Part shown: positions 45,147 through 54,489 of the stretch, in pieces
Numbering within the stretch: position 1 is the stretch's first letter
Layout: each line of letters opens with the position of its first letter
From: Hoeflea sp.
Lineage (GTDB): Bacteria; Pseudomonadota; Alphaproteobacteria; Rhizobiales; Rhizobiaceae
Length of the DNA: 59,220 nucleotides
NCBI RefSeq assembly: GCF_030682515.1
Contig: NZ_JAUXOD010000105.1
Span: 1-59,220, forward strand
Reading direction: 5' to 3'
Notes under the pieces: model-generated
What the model saw: the letters and a program-made list of their open reading frames with translations, nothing else
The model's database searches: none
What the model was told of the DNA's origin: nothing
Made by a program: the position numbers and the translations under genes

Positions 45147-45185
45147 TGAAAGCCGGTGCACAAAGGATGTGCACCGGCTTTCAGC
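45147..45185 (+). terminator. Perfect 17-bp stem hairpin closing the catabolic cluster
   Basis: CTGAAAGCCGGTGCACA (45147-45163), loop AAGGA, then TGTGCACCGGCTTTCAG (45169-45185) pair without mismatch. No U-run follows (CGTTCTCG), so it may stabilise mRNA 3' ends or terminate with Rho rather than act as a classic terminator. Confidence 0.7.
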
Positions 45186-45347
45186 GTTCTCGCGCTGCGA
45201 CAACCCGGCTCCGGCATCCGTCTTCGGATTGCGGAATTACTTTTTACAACTGAAGGATTAGGCGTTACACTGCGCAACCGGGCCTGTGCTTTCCGTTGAA
45301 TATTGCCGCCTTTTGGATAAGGCGGACCGGGTGCGAAGGGGGAAACG

Positions 45348-46091
45348 ATGAACATGCATGCGGTTCTGCAGTTCCTGGATGCCGAGAGAGATGCGAAGGA
45401 CAGCGCCGACGCCATCCGCGCGGAGCTTTCGGATGTGATCGGCGCCCTCGGCTTTGACTATTTCACCCTTGTCCGGCAGCCCGGTCCGGAAAGCGACGCG
45501 AACGGCTTGATGCTGGCCGGGCAATGGCCGAAGGGCTGGCCCGAGCTCTATGTGAAGCGGAAATATGCCGCCATCGATCCGATCATCCGCTATCTCGGCC
45601 ACAGCCAGCGGGGCTATCGCTGGGCGGAGCCGATGCTGGCCTTTGCCCAGGACCCGCAACACAAGCGCATGGAACGGATGATGGTCGATGCGCGGCGCTA
45701 TGGTCTGGAGGACGGCTACGTCTTTCCGGTCCACGGGCGGCGCGGGCTGGTTGGCGTTCTCTCCGTGGCGGGCCGGGCGGTCGAGCTGTCGCGGTCGGAA
45801 ATCTCGATGATGGATGCGCTCGCCAAGAAGGCGTTCTGGGATATTCTGCGGGTGCTGGATCCGGCCGCCCATGAGCGGATCGCCCGACCGGTCGCAGTCC
45901 AGATGACCCGCCGCGAGCTGGAGACGCTGGAATATCTCGGCTATGGGATGACATCCAACGAGATGGGCGCGACGCTCGGGCTCTCGGCGCACACGGTCGA
46001 CTGGTACATGAACGGCATCCAGGAGAAACTCCATGCCAAGAACCGCCACCATGTGGTGGCGATCGCCTTCAGGCTGGGCCTGATCTCCTGA
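45348..46091 (+). CDS. LuxR-family regulator with autoinducer-binding domain (solo)
   Basis: A 247-residue quorum-sensing type regulator. The N-terminal autoinducer-binding domain (residues about 20-165) has YVKRKYAAIDPIIRYLGHSQ, then RGYRWAEP, matching the Tyr/Asp-Pro/Trp pattern of TraR/LuxR ligand pockets. The C-terminal helix-turn-helix is MTRRELETLEYLGYGMTSNE, then MGATLGLSAHTVDWYMNGIQ with EKLHAKNRHHVV. No luxI synthase is in the window, so it is an apparent solo sensing self-made or foreign acyl-homoserine lactones. Targets are unknown. Confidence 0.9.
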   Translation: MNMHAVLQFLDAERDAKDSADAIRAELSDVIGALGFDYFTLVRQPGPESDANGLMLAGQWPKGWPELYVKRKYAAIDPIIRYLGHSQRGYRWAEPMLAFAQDPQHKRMERMMVDARRYGLEDGYVFPVHGRRGLVGVLSVAGRAVELSRSEISMMDALAKKAFWDILRVLDPAAHERIARPVAVQMTRRELETLEYLGYGMTSNEMGATLGLSAHTVDWYMNGIQEKLHAKNRHHVVAIAFRLGLIS

Positions 46092-46257
46092 TGAGGCCTG
46101 CGCGACCGGAGCGGGCGGCAAGGCGCGCGACGATCCGGCTCCACGGTTTTGACCGGACCCGCGCCGCTCTATTTGCACTGCAGCAAAACAGACGCTAATG
46201 ATTGAGGCCGGGGTTTTTCATGCCCCGTTCCCTTCGCCCAAACCCGGGAGCCTGTCT

Positions 46258-49200
46258 GTGACGATTTCCAAGATTCTTGTCGCCAACCGGTCAGAAATTG
46301 CCATCCGCGTGTTCCGTGCCGCCAATGAACTTGGCATGAAAACCGTCGCCATCTGGGCCGAGGAAGACAAACTCGCGCTGCACCGGTTCAAGGCGGACGA
46401 ATCCTACCAGGTCGGCCGCGGGCCTCACCTGGCGCGCGATCTCGGGCCGATCGAAAGCTATCTGTCGATCGACGAGGTGATCCGGGTGGCAAAGCTGTCG
46501 GGCGCCGACGCGATCCATCCCGGCTACGGGCTGCTGTCGGAAAGCCCGGAGTTTGCCGACGCCTGCGCCGAGCACGGCATCATCTTCATCGGGCCCCGGC
46601 CCGACACCATGCGCAGGCTGGGCAACAAGGTCGCCGCGCGCAACCTCGCCATCGAGATCGGCGTGCCGGTCGTGCCCGCCACCGAGCCGCTCCCCGACGA
46701 CATGAAGGAAGTCGCCCGCATGGCGGAGGAGATCGGCTATCCGGTCATGCTCAAGGCCTCCTGGGGCGGCGGCGGACGCGGCATGCGCGCCATCCGCGAC
46801 CCGAAGGACCTGGCGCGCGAAGTGATCGAGGCCAAACGCGAGGCCATGGCCGCCTTCGGTAAGGACGAGGTCTATCTCGAGAAGCTGGTGGAACGGGCGC
46901 GCCATGTCGAAAGCCAGATTCTCGGCGACACCCATGGCAACGCCGTGCATCTGTTCGAACGCGACTGCTCGGTGCAGCGCCGCAACCAGAAGGTCGTCGA
47001 GCGCGCGCCCGCGCCGTACCTCACTGAAGCCCAGCGCGAGGAACTGGCGGCCTATTCGCTCAAGATCGCCAACGCCACCAGCTATGTCGGCGCCGGCACG
47101 GTCGAATATCTGATGGATATCGATACCGGTGCCTTCTACTTCATCGAGGTCAATCCGCGCATCCAGGTCGAGCACACGGTGACCGAGGAAGTGACCGGCA
47201 TCGACATCGTCAAGGCGCAGATCCATATCCTCGAAGGTGCTGTGATCGGAACCCCGGAATCGGGCATTCCGGCACAGGCCGATATCAAGCTCAACGGCCA
47301 TGCGCTGCAGTGCCGCATCACCACCGAGGATCCGGAGCAGAATTTCATTCCCGATTATGGCCGCATCACCGCCTATCGCGGCGCCACCGGCTTCGGAATC
47401 AGGCTGGACGGCGGCACCGCCTATTCCGGCGCGGTGATCACACGCTTCTACGATCCGCTGCTCGAGAAGGTGACGGCCTGGGCGCCGACGCCCGAGGAGA
47501 CGATCCGCCGGATGGACCGGGCCTTGCGCGAGTTCCGGATCCGCGGCGTCGCCACCAATCTCACGTTCCTCGAAGCCATCATCGGGCACCCGGAGTTTCG
47601 TAACAACACCTACACGACGCGGTTCATCGACACCACGCCGGAGCTGTTCGAACAGGTCAAGCGCCAGGACCGCGCCACCAAGCTGCTCACCTACCTGGCC
47701 GACGTCACGGTCAACGGCCATCCGGAAACCAAGGGTCGGCCGCTGCCCGCGGAAGATGCGGCGGCGCCCAAGGTTCCCTTCGTCGAGGGTGACATCAAGC
47801 CGGGCACGCGGCAGTTGCTCGATGAGCTTGGGCCGGAAGGGTTCGCCAAGTGGATGCGGGCGCAAAAGCGGGTGCTGATCACCGACACGACGATGCGCGA
47901 CGGCCACCAGTCGCTGCTCGCCACGCGGATGCGCACCCACGATATCGCATCGATCGCGGACACCTACGCAAAGGCGCTGCCGGACCTGCTGTCGCTGGAA
48001 TGCTGGGGCGGGGCGACCTTCGACGTGTCGATGCGGTTTTTGACCGAGGATCCTTGGGAGCGGCTCGAGCTGGTGCGCCAGGGCGCGCCCAACCTGCTGC
48101 TGCAGATGCTGCTGCGGGGCGCCAATGGCGTGGGCTACAAGAATTATCCCGACAATGTGGTCAGGCACTTCGTCCGCCAGGCGGCCCAGGGCGGGATCGA
48201 TCTGTTCCGGGTGTTCGACTGTCTCAACTGGGTCGAGAACATGCGGGTGTCGATGGATGCGGTGCGCGAGGAGAACAAGCTCTGCGAGGCCACCATCTGC
48301 TACACCGGCGACATCCTGAATTCCGCCCGGCCGAAATACGACCTCAAATATTACACCGGACTCGCCACTGAACTTGAAAAGGCCGGCGCGCACATCATCG
48401 CGGTCAAGGACATGGCCGGGCTCTTGAAGCCCGCGGCGGCGCGGCAGCTATTCAAGGCGTTGCGCGAATCGACCGATCTGCCAATCCATTTCCATACCCA
48501 TGACACCTCGGGGATTTCAGCGGCGACCGTGCTTGCTGCCGTCGACAGCGGCGTGGATGCGGTGGACGCGGCGATGGATTCGCTGTCGGGCAACACCTCG
48601 CAGCCGTGCCTGGGCTCGATCGTCGAGGCGCTCAAGGGCCATGAACGCGATCCCGGCCTCGATACCGAGTGGATCCGACGGATTTCGTTCTATTGGGAAG
48701 CGGTGCGCAACCAGTACGCCGCCTTCGAAAGCGATCTCAAGGGGCCGGCGTCCGAGGTCTACCTGCACGAGATGCCTGGCGGGCAGTTCACCAATCTCAA
48801 GGAGCAGGCCCGCTCGCTGGGGTTAGAGACCCGCTGGCATGAAGTGGCGCAGGCCTATGCCGACGCCAACAAGATGTTCGGCGATATCGTCAAGGTGACG
48901 CCGTCTTCCAAGGTGGTGGGCGACATGGCACTGATGATGGTCAGCCAGGATCTGAGCGTCGCCGATGTCGAAAACCCGTTGAAGGACGTCTCCTTCCCCG
49001 AATCCGTGGTCTCGATGATGCGCGGCGACCTCGGCCAGCCGCCGGCGGGCTGGCCCGAGGCGCTGCAGCGCAAGGTGCTCAAGGGCGAGGACGCCTATAC
49101 CGCCCGCCCCGGCTCGCTGCTGCCCGATGCGGACCTTGAGGCCGAGCGCGCCGAGATCGAGGCCAAGCTCGAGCGCAAGATCAGCGAGAACGAGTTCGCC

Positions 49201-49716
49201 TCGTACCTCATGTATCCGAAGGTGTTCACTGATTTCGCGCTGGCAATCGAAACCTACGGTCCCGTCAGCATGCTGCCGACGCCCGCCTATTTCTATGGGA
49301 TCCCGGTCGGCGGGGAGCTGTTCATCGAAATCGAGAAGGGCAAGACGCTGGTGGTCCAGAACCTCGCCCAGGGCGAACCCGACGACAAGGGCATGGTGAC
49401 AGTGTTCTTCGAGCTCAACGGCCAGCCGCGTCGCGTCAAGGTGCCGGACCGGGCGCATGGCGCATCGGGGTCGGCCGCGCGGCGCAAGGCCGAAATCGGC
49501 AACGAGGCCCATGTCGCAGCCCCCATGCCCGGCGTGATCTCGACGGTCGCGGTCGCCCAGGGCCAGGAGGTCAAGGCGGGCGACGTGCTGGTGTCGATCG
49601 AGGCCATGAAGATGGAAACCGCGATCCATGCCGAGCGGGACGGAACGCTGGCCGAGGTCCTGGTCAAGACCGGCGACCAGATCGACGCCAAGGATCTGCT
49701 CGTGGTCTATGGCTGA
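46258..49716 (+). CDS. pyc: Pyruvate carboxylase
   Basis: A 1152-residue biotin enzyme that makes oxaloacetate from pyruvate and bicarbonate, replenishing the TCA cycle. In order: biotin-carboxylase domain (ILVANRSEIAIRVFRAANEL, KASWGGGGRGMR, HLFERDCSVQRRNQKVVERA), carboxyltransferase TIM barrel (LITDTTMRDGHQSLLATRMR, VFDCLNWVENM, FHTHDTSG), PYC tetramerisation region, and a biotinyl domain with the lysine in IEAMKMETAIHAE. GTG 46258 (GGGAG 7 bp upstream) gives the usual rhizobial N-terminus and length; the ATG at 46198 adds 20 unlikely residues. Confidence 0.97.
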   Translation: MTISKILVANRSEIAIRVFRAANELGMKTVAIWAEEDKLALHRFKADESYQVGRGPHLARDLGPIESYLSIDEVIRVAKLSGADAIHPGYGLLSESPEFADACAEHGIIFIGPRPDTMRRLGNKVAARNLAIEIGVPVVPATEPLPDDMKEVARMAEEIGYPVMLKASWGGGGRGMRAIRDPKDLAREVIEAKREAMAAFGKDEVYLEKLVERARHVESQILGDTHGNAVHLFERDCSVQRRNQKVVERAPAPYLTEAQREELAAYSLKIANATSYVGAGTVEYLMDIDTGAFYFIEVNPRIQVEHTVTEEVTGIDIVKAQIHILEGAVIGTPESGIPAQADIKLNGHALQCRITTEDPEQNFIPDYGRITAYRGATGFGIRLDGGTAYSGAVITRFYDPLLEKVTAWAPTPEETIRRMDRALREFRIRGVATNLTFLEAIIGHPEFRNNTYTTRFIDTTPELFEQVKRQDRATKLLTYLADVTVNGHPETKGRPLPAEDAAAPKVPFVEGDIKPGTRQLLDELGPEGFAKWMRAQKRVLITDTTMRDGHQSLLATRMRTHDIASIADTYAKALPDLLSLECWGGATFDVSMRFLTEDPWERLELVRQGAPNLLLQMLLRGANGVGYKNYPDNVVRHFVRQAAQGGIDLFRVFDCLNWVENMRVSMDAVREENKLCEATICYTGDILNSARPKYDLKYYTGLATELEKAGAHIIAVKDMAGLLKPAAARQLFKALRESTDLPIHFHTHDTSGISAATVLAAVDSGVDAVDAAMDSLSGNTSQPCLGSIVEALKGHERDPGLDTEWIRRISFYWEAVRNQYAAFESDLKGPASEVYLHEMPGGQFTNLKEQARSLGLETRWHEVAQAYADANKMFGDIVKVTPSSKVVGDMALMMVSQDLSVADVENPLKDVSFPESVVSMMRGDLGQPPAGWPEALQRKVLKGEDAYTARPGSLLPDADLEAERAEIEAKLERKISENEFASYLMYPKVFTDFALAIETYGPVSMLPTPAYFYGIPVGGELFIEIEKGKTLVVQNLAQGEPDDKGMVTVFFELNGQPRRVKVPDRAHGASGSAARRKAEIGNEAHVAAPMPGVISTVAVAQGQEVKAGDVLVSIEAMKMETAIHAERDGTLAEVLVKTGDQIDAKDLLVVYG

Positions 49717-49856
49717 GGCGGGACACGCCGGGAGAACCGCTCCGGCGGATCGATCAACGGGCTTGCGCTTGGCGGATTGATTTCGCATTGTCGCCGGAAG
49801 GCCGAACCGGGCGCTGATCGCGTCAGGGGCTTGTGCAATTCCCGGGGATATCCGCC

Positions 49857-50261
49857 ATGCTCGCCGCCATACCGTTGATGATCGTGCCGCTGATTGCCTA
49901 CAACCTGGTCCTGGTGGGGCTGTTCGGCGGGGGCGTTGCCGGGCTCGAAGCCACCGTCATCTCGCTGTCGATGATGTCGGGCGCGGTGTGGACCATGAGC
50001 CTGGGCGACCTGCTGATCGTGGTGGCGCTCGTCCTGCTGTTCATCGAGGTGCTGAAGGCGACGCGGACCGGCCCGATGTCGGTCATGGATCACATGCTGT
50101 CGATGTTCGTGTTCATCGCGTTCCTGGTCGAATTCCTGCTGGTGCGCGACGCGGCCACGCAGGTGTTCTTCATCCTGATGGTGATTGCCTTCATCGATGT
50201 GATCGCCGGATTCAGCGTCTCGATCCGCTCGGCGGGCCGCGACGTCTCGATCGGTCTGTAA
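49857..50261 (+). CDS. Small integral membrane protein of unknown function
   Basis: A 134-residue protein with four predicted membrane helices (MLAAIPLMIVPLIAYNLVLV, WTMSLGDLLIVVALVLLFIE, MLSMFVFIAFLVEFLLVRDA, VFFILMVIAFIDVIAGFSVS). ATG 49857 follows GGGGA; a GTG at 49833 is the alternative. The layout is common among small alphaproteobacterial membrane proteins of unknown role. It stands alone between pyc and a convergent GlcG/HbpS gene. Confidence 0.75.
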   Translation: MLAAIPLMIVPLIAYNLVLVGLFGGGVAGLEATVISLSMMSGAVWTMSLGDLLIVVALVLLFIEVLKATRTGPMSVMDHMLSMFVFIAFLVEFLLVRDAATQVFFILMVIAFIDVIAGFSVSIRSAGRDVSIGL

Positions 50262-50284
50262 TCCGGCGATTTTTGCCGACGCTA

Positions 50285-50716
50285 TCAGCCGCCGTCGGGC
50301 GTGAAGCCTGCGGCCTCGATGCCGGCGATGGCGGCGATCTCGTCATTGTCGGAGGTGTCGCCGGTGATCCCGACCGCACCGATGATCGCGCCCTTGCGGT
50401 CGCGGATCAGCACCCCGCCGGGGATTGCCACGATCTTGCCGCCGGAGACCGCCGACAGGCCTTCGAGGAAATGCGGCCTGGTTTCGGCCTGGGCATTGAG
50501 CCAGCGCGAGCCGACGCCCAGTGCAAGTGCGCCATAGGCCTTGCCGCTGGCGATCTCGAACCGCATCATCGAGGCGCCGTCCTGACGCTGGAAGGCTTTG
50601 ACATGGCCGCCGGCGTCGAGCACCACCACGGCCAGCGGCTTGAGCCCGAGGTCCTTGCCCTTGGCGAGCGCGGCGGTGATGATCCTGAGCGCCTTGGCGA
50701 GCGTGAGGTCGGTCAT
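50285..50716 (-). CDS. GlcG/HbpS-family protein
   Basis: A 143-residue single-domain protein of the GlcG/HbpS fold. LAVVVLDAGGHVKAFQRQDG with MMRFEIASGKAYGALALGVG, and GGVLIRDRKGAIIGAVGITG, are the family hallmarks. Some members bind haem or assist two-component sensors (HbpS); others lie in glycolate operons. No signal peptide is present. Neighbours do not indicate a role. Confidence 0.85.
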   Translation of the reverse strand: MTDLTLAKALRIITAALAKGKDLGLKPLAVVVLDAGGHVKAFQRQDGASMMRFEIASGKAYGALALGVGSRWLNAQAETRPHFLEGLSAVSGGKIVAIPGGVLIRDRKGAIIGAVGITGDTSDNDEIAAIAGIEAAGFTPDGG

Positions 50717-50922
50717 GGTGGATAGCCTTTCAAATCGATGTCAAAAAAGTCCATGCAGTTATAGAGCGCCGCACCGGTGCGGCGCCACCGGTTTGACCTT
50801 TACCGCCGCGGGAAAACTGTTTTGCCGAAAGCAGCGTGCCGCGCCGTTCTTGCCTGCAGCCCGGTCGCACGCGATCCCGCGAGCCGCATGGCTCGGGCAG
50901 GCCATGGCGGCGCATGCGGGGC

Positions 50923-51516
50923 TCAGCTGTCGATGGAGTTGATCTTGTCCTGAAGCGACTTGAGCTGCTGCTTGAGCTCGTCGATGTCCCGGGAGGAATC
51001 AGACTTCTTCTTCTCGTCCTCGGGATTTCCCGAATGGGCCAGTGCAAAGGGCGAGAACATCTGCATCGCCTTCTGGAACATTTCGGTGTTGCGGCGGACC
51101 TGCTCCTCGACGAGCTGGATCGGCAGCTGGATGTTGCGGGCGACCGGATTGTCGCCGAATGCCTTGGTGATCTGGGCGCGGACCTGCTCCTGCTGTTCGG
51201 TCAGCGCCGACATCGAGTGCTCGAGATAGCTCGGCACCACCATCTGCATCTGGTCGCCATAGATCGAGATCAGCTGCCTGAGGAAAGACACCGGCAGCAG
51301 CGTGTTGCCGGTTTTCGATTCCTGCTCGAAGATGATCTGGGTGAGGACCGAGTGGGTGATGTCGTCGCCGCTCTTGGCGTCGAGCACGGTGAAGTCTTCG
51401 CCCTTCTTGACCATCACCGCGAGGTCGTCGAGCGTCACATAGGTGCTGGTTCCCGTGTTGTAGAGACGGCGGTTGGCATATTTCTTGATCGTAACCGGTC
51501 CGCTGTTCTTCGCCAT
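50923..51516 (-). CDS. phaR: Polyhydroxyalkanoate synthesis repressor
   Basis: A 197-residue regulator that binds both DNA and PHB polymer, repressing phasin and related genes until polymer forms. The N-terminal domain has IKKYANRRLYNTGTSTYVTL and DLAVMVKKGEDFTVLDAKSG. Two PHB-accumulation regulatory segments follow (LTQIIFEQESKTGNTLLPVS, FLRQLISIYGDQMQMVVPSY). The C-terminus is a charged coiled coil. ATG 51516 has GGAG upstream. It is divergent from phaA with 242 bp between. Confidence 0.95.
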   Translation of the reverse strand: MAKNSGPVTIKKYANRRLYNTGTSTYVTLDDLAVMVKKGEDFTVLDAKSGDDITHSVLTQIIFEQESKTGNTLLPVSFLRQLISIYGDQMQMVVPSYLEHSMSALTEQQEQVRAQITKAFGDNPVARNIQLPIQLVEEQVRRNTEMFQKAMQMFSPFALAHSGNPEDEKKKSDSSRDIDELKQQLKSLQDKINSIDS

Positions 51517-51758
51517 GTTTGTTCTCCTCAAAGGTCTCCCCAGACCTGGACCTCACCGTGATCGCCCGACTGTAGGCGAAAACCACCGGCAATGACAATT
51601 CCTTTGTGCAATGCGGCGAAATGGCCGGAAAACGATCAGACTATAGTCCGTATTAAACCGATTGCATGAGAAATTCGGCTTTCAGGCATTTGACAGAGAC
51701 ATCAACCTCCGGCAGGTTCCGGTCAAAATCGCTTCATCACATGACAGGGAAATCCACC

Positions 51759-52931
51759 ATGAGCTCCATCGTAATCGCCAGCGCCGCCCGGACCCCGGTC
51801 GGGTCCTTCAACGGCGCTCTGTCCTCGGTTGCCGCCCATGATCTGGGCGCGGTCGCCATCAAGGCGGCGCTTGAGCGTGCCGGCGTCGCTCCCTCAGAAG
51901 TCGACGAAGTCATCCTCGGCCAGATCCTGGCGGCGGGCCAGGGCCAGAACCCGGCCCGGCAGGCGGCCATGGCCGCGGGCATCCCGCAGGAGGCAACCGC
52001 GTGGGGGCTCAACCAGCTTTGCGGCTCGGGCCTGCGGGCAGTCGCGCTCGGCATGCAGCAGATCGCAAGCGGCGACGCCAACATCATCGTCGCGGGCGGC
52101 CAGGAATCGATGTCGATGGCGCCGCATGCCATGCACCTGCGCAATGGCGTGAAGATGGGCGCCGCCAGCATGGTCGACACCATGATGTATGATGCGCTGA
52201 CCGATGCCTTCTACAACTACCTGATGGGCAACACCGCCGAGAACGTCGCCAGGCAGTGGCAATTGTCGCGCGACGAGCAGGACGCGTTTGCGGTCGCTTC
52301 GCAGAACAAGGCCGAGGCCGCCCAGAAGGCCGGCAAGTTCAAGGACGAGATCGCCGGCGTCACCATCAAGGGGCGCAAGGGCGACACGGTCGTCGAGGAA
52401 GACGAGTACATCAAGCATGGCGTGACCCTCGAGGGCATCTCCAAGCTGCGTCCGGCCTTCGACAAGGAAGGCACCGTCACCGCCGCCAATGCTTCGGGCA
52501 TCAATGACGGCGCCGCCGTCACCGTGCTGATGAGCGAAGCCGAAGCGTCCAAGCGCGGCATCACGCCGATGGCCCGGATCGTCTCCTGGGCCACCGCCGG
52601 CGTCGATCCGCAGATCATGGGAACCGGCCCGATCCCGGCCTCGCGCAAGGCTTTGCAGAAGGCCGGCTGGAGCGTGGGCGATCTCGACCTCGTGGAAGCC
52701 AACGAGGCATTCGCGGCGCAGGCCTGCGCCGTCAACAAGGACATGGGCTGGGATCCGGCGATCGTCAATGTCAATGGCGGCGCCATCGCCATCGGCCACC
52801 CGGTGGGCGCATCCGGCGCGCGCATCCTGAACACATTGCTGTTCGAGATGGTCCGCCGCGACGCGAAGAAGGGTCTGGCGACGCTGTGCATCGGCGGCGG
52901 CATGGGCGTGGCGCTCTGCGTCGAGCGATAA
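51759..52931 (+). CDS. phaA: Acetyl-CoA acetyltransferase (beta-ketothiolase)
   Basis: A 390-residue biosynthetic thiolase condensing two acetyl-CoA to acetoacetyl-CoA, the first step to PHB. The acylated cysteine is in [14 protein letters not shown] near residue 89, the catalytic His in [17 protein letters not shown], and the second Cys in [14 protein letters not shown] 51759 gives the standard N-terminus [20 protein letters not shown]. The frame continues 31 codons upstream but that part is not family-like. phaB follows after 86 bp. Confidence 0.96.
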   Translation: MSSIVIASAARTPVGSFNGALSSVAAHDLGAVAIKAALERAGVAPSEVDEVILGQILAAGQGQNPARQAAMAAGIPQEATAWGLNQLCGSGLRAVALGMQQIASGDANIIVAGGQESMSMAPHAMHLRNGVKMGAASMVDTMMYDALTDAFYNYLMGNTAENVARQWQLSRDEQDAFAVASQNKAEAAQKAGKFKDEIAGVTIKGRKGDTVVEEDEYIKHGVTLEGISKLRPAFDKEGTVTAANASGINDGAAVTVLMSEAEASKRGITPMARIVSWATAGVDPQIMGTGPIPASRKALQKAGWSVGDLDLVEANEAFAAQACAVNKDMGWDPAIVNVNGGAIAIGHPVGASGARILNTLLFEMVRRDAKKGLATLCIGGGMGVALCVER

Positions 52932-53017
52932 ATCGAAAAAGAGGAACGAGCGCCGGGGTCCAGGCTGATACCCGGCGCCGCAAAGTGCACTGAAAGCAAC
53001 GATCTGGGAGGGTTGGC

Positions 53018-53743
53018 ATGAGCAAGGTAGCAATCGTGACGGGCGGATCACGGGGCATAGGGGCGGCGATCTCGATCGCGTTGAAAGAGGCCGGCTACAC
53101 GGTCGCCGCCAATTATGCCGGCAATGACGAGGCTGCGGCGAAGTTCACCGCCGAGACCGGCATCAAGACCTACAAATGGTCGGTGGCCGACTACGATGCC
53201 TGCGTCGCGGGCATTGCCCAGGTGGAAGCCGATCTCGGCCCGGTGGCGGTGCTGGTCAACAATGCCGGCATCACCCGCGACGGGATGTTCCACAAGATGA
53301 CGCCGCAGATGTGGGGCGAGGTGATCAACACCAACCTCACCGGCCTGTTCAACATGACCAATCCGGTCTGGGGCGGAATGCGCGACCGCAAGTTCGGCCG
53401 CGTCATCAACATTTCCTCGATCAACGGCCAGAAGGGCCAGGCGGGCCAGGTCAATTACTCGGCCGCCAAGGCGGGCGACATCGGCTTCACGCGGGCGCTG
53501 GCGCAGGAGGGCGCGCGCGCCGGCATCACAGTCAACGCCATCTGCCCGGGCTATATCGGCACCGACATGGTGCGCGCCATCGACGAGAAGGTGCTCAATG
53601 AGCGCATCATCCCGCAGATCCCGGTGGGTCGCCTGGGCGAGCCGGAGGAAATCGCCCGCTGCGTGGTGTTCCTGGCTGGCGACGATGCCGGCTTCATCAC
53701 CGGATCGACGATCTCGGCCAATGGCGGGCAGTATTTCAGCTAA
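53018..53743 (+). CDS. phaB: Acetoacetyl-CoA reductase
   Basis: A 241-residue short-chain dehydrogenase reducing acetoacetyl-CoA to (R)-3-hydroxybutyryl-CoA with NADPH. The cofactor motif is TGGSRGIG near residue 8, NNAGITRD in strand 4, and the catalytic Ser-Tyr-Lys in INISSINGQKGQAGQVNYSA with AAKAG. The C-terminus GFITGSTISANGGQYF is typical of PhaB. A GGGAGG site precedes the start. PHA synthase itself is not in the window. Confidence 0.96.
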   Translation: MSKVAIVTGGSRGIGAAISIALKEAGYTVAANYAGNDEAAAKFTAETGIKTYKWSVADYDACVAGIAQVEADLGPVAVLVNNAGITRDGMFHKMTPQMWGEVINTNLTGLFNMTNPVWGGMRDRKFGRVINISSINGQKGQAGQVNYSAAKAGDIGFTRALAQEGARAGITVNAICPGYIGTDMVRAIDEKVLNERIIPQIPVGRLGEPEEIARCVVFLAGDDAGFITGSTISANGGQYFS

Positions 53744-53772
53744 GGCCAGGACTCGGAACCTGGTCATGAGCG

Positions 53773-54284
53773 ATGCTGATCCGCTCAAGGGATCTTGAGG
53801 CGATCTTCGCCGGCAAGGTGACCGCAGCCTTCCGCCGATGGAAGCGGCCGACGCTCAAGGCGGGCGGAACGCCGTGCACGTCCATGGGCCTTCTGGCGAT
53901 CGATGCGGTCGAAGAAGTCGATCCGGCGAGGCGCGGCGAGGCCGATGCGCGGTCGGCAGGCGTGAGCCTGATGGAACTCCGGGCGGTGCTGGCGGGGCGG
54001 GAGGGGGTCTGCACCCGGATCCGTCTTCGTCCAGGCGGGCCGGACCCTCACATCGCCCTGCAGAGCCAGACAGAAATGTCGCGGCTGGCGAACCATGGAC
54101 GGGCGCTGTGCTTGATGTGATCGCGGAACGGTGTCGCGGCAAGGAAACTCGCCGCCGGGCTCGGCCTGGAGCGGGACGGCTTCAAGGTCGCGTGCGCAAG
54201 CTCAAGGCGATGGGACAGACGATCAGCCTGGCCCGGAGCTACCGGCCGTCGCCGCGAGGCACGGTTTTTCGCGTGCGTCGCTGA
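53773..54284 (+). pseudogene. Degraded ASCH/PUA-like plus winged-helix protein gene, several frameshifts
   Basis: The first frame (53773-54120) encodes an intact-looking N-terminus (LIRSRDLEAIFAGKVTAAFR, then RWKRPTLKAGGTPCTSMGLL and RIRLRPGGPDPHIAL) resembling small ASCH/PUA-like proteins. It then hits a TGA. The expected helix-turn-helix C-terminus continues in pieces: PWTGAVLDVIAE in frame 3 (from 54093), NGVAARKLAAGLGLERDGFK in frame 1 (54127-54186), then VRKLKAMGQTISLARSYRPS back in frame 3 to a stop at 54282-54284. At least three indels separate these. One is explained by a single lost base near 54190. No intact protein can be made. Confidence 0.65.
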
Positions 54285-54407
54285 CCGGGAGCCGGGTTTG
54301 CCTTTCGCGCCGCCGCGTGCGGCCAAAGATTAACAAACCGGGCTGTCAAGCCGGAAAATGAAGCTTTTTCCGAGGCTTGTATAGGTGCGTCGCCTCGGCG
54401 AACTACA

Positions 54408-54489
54408 AGATCTGGTAGGGAACAAACCACGAAACCATCCCCAAGGCTGATTCGTCGCCGATTCGTTCCGCGGCCGTTCCAGAGGTTAA
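54408..54489 (+). repeat. 82-bp block, copy 1
   Basis: Starts AGAT; GAACAAA follows 12 bp in (54420), and GATTCGTCGCCGATTCG 29 bp after that (54449). It ends GTTCC-N6-GTTCC then GAGGTTAA. The core reads as three 11-bp phased units (GATTCGTCGCC, GATTCGTTCCG, CGGCCGTTCCA). Confidence 0.75.

Noticed and set aside
46291-48393. A 700-codon leftward open frame opposite pyruvate carboxylase
   Set aside because: It lies wholly inside pyc, whose domains are intact on the plus strand.
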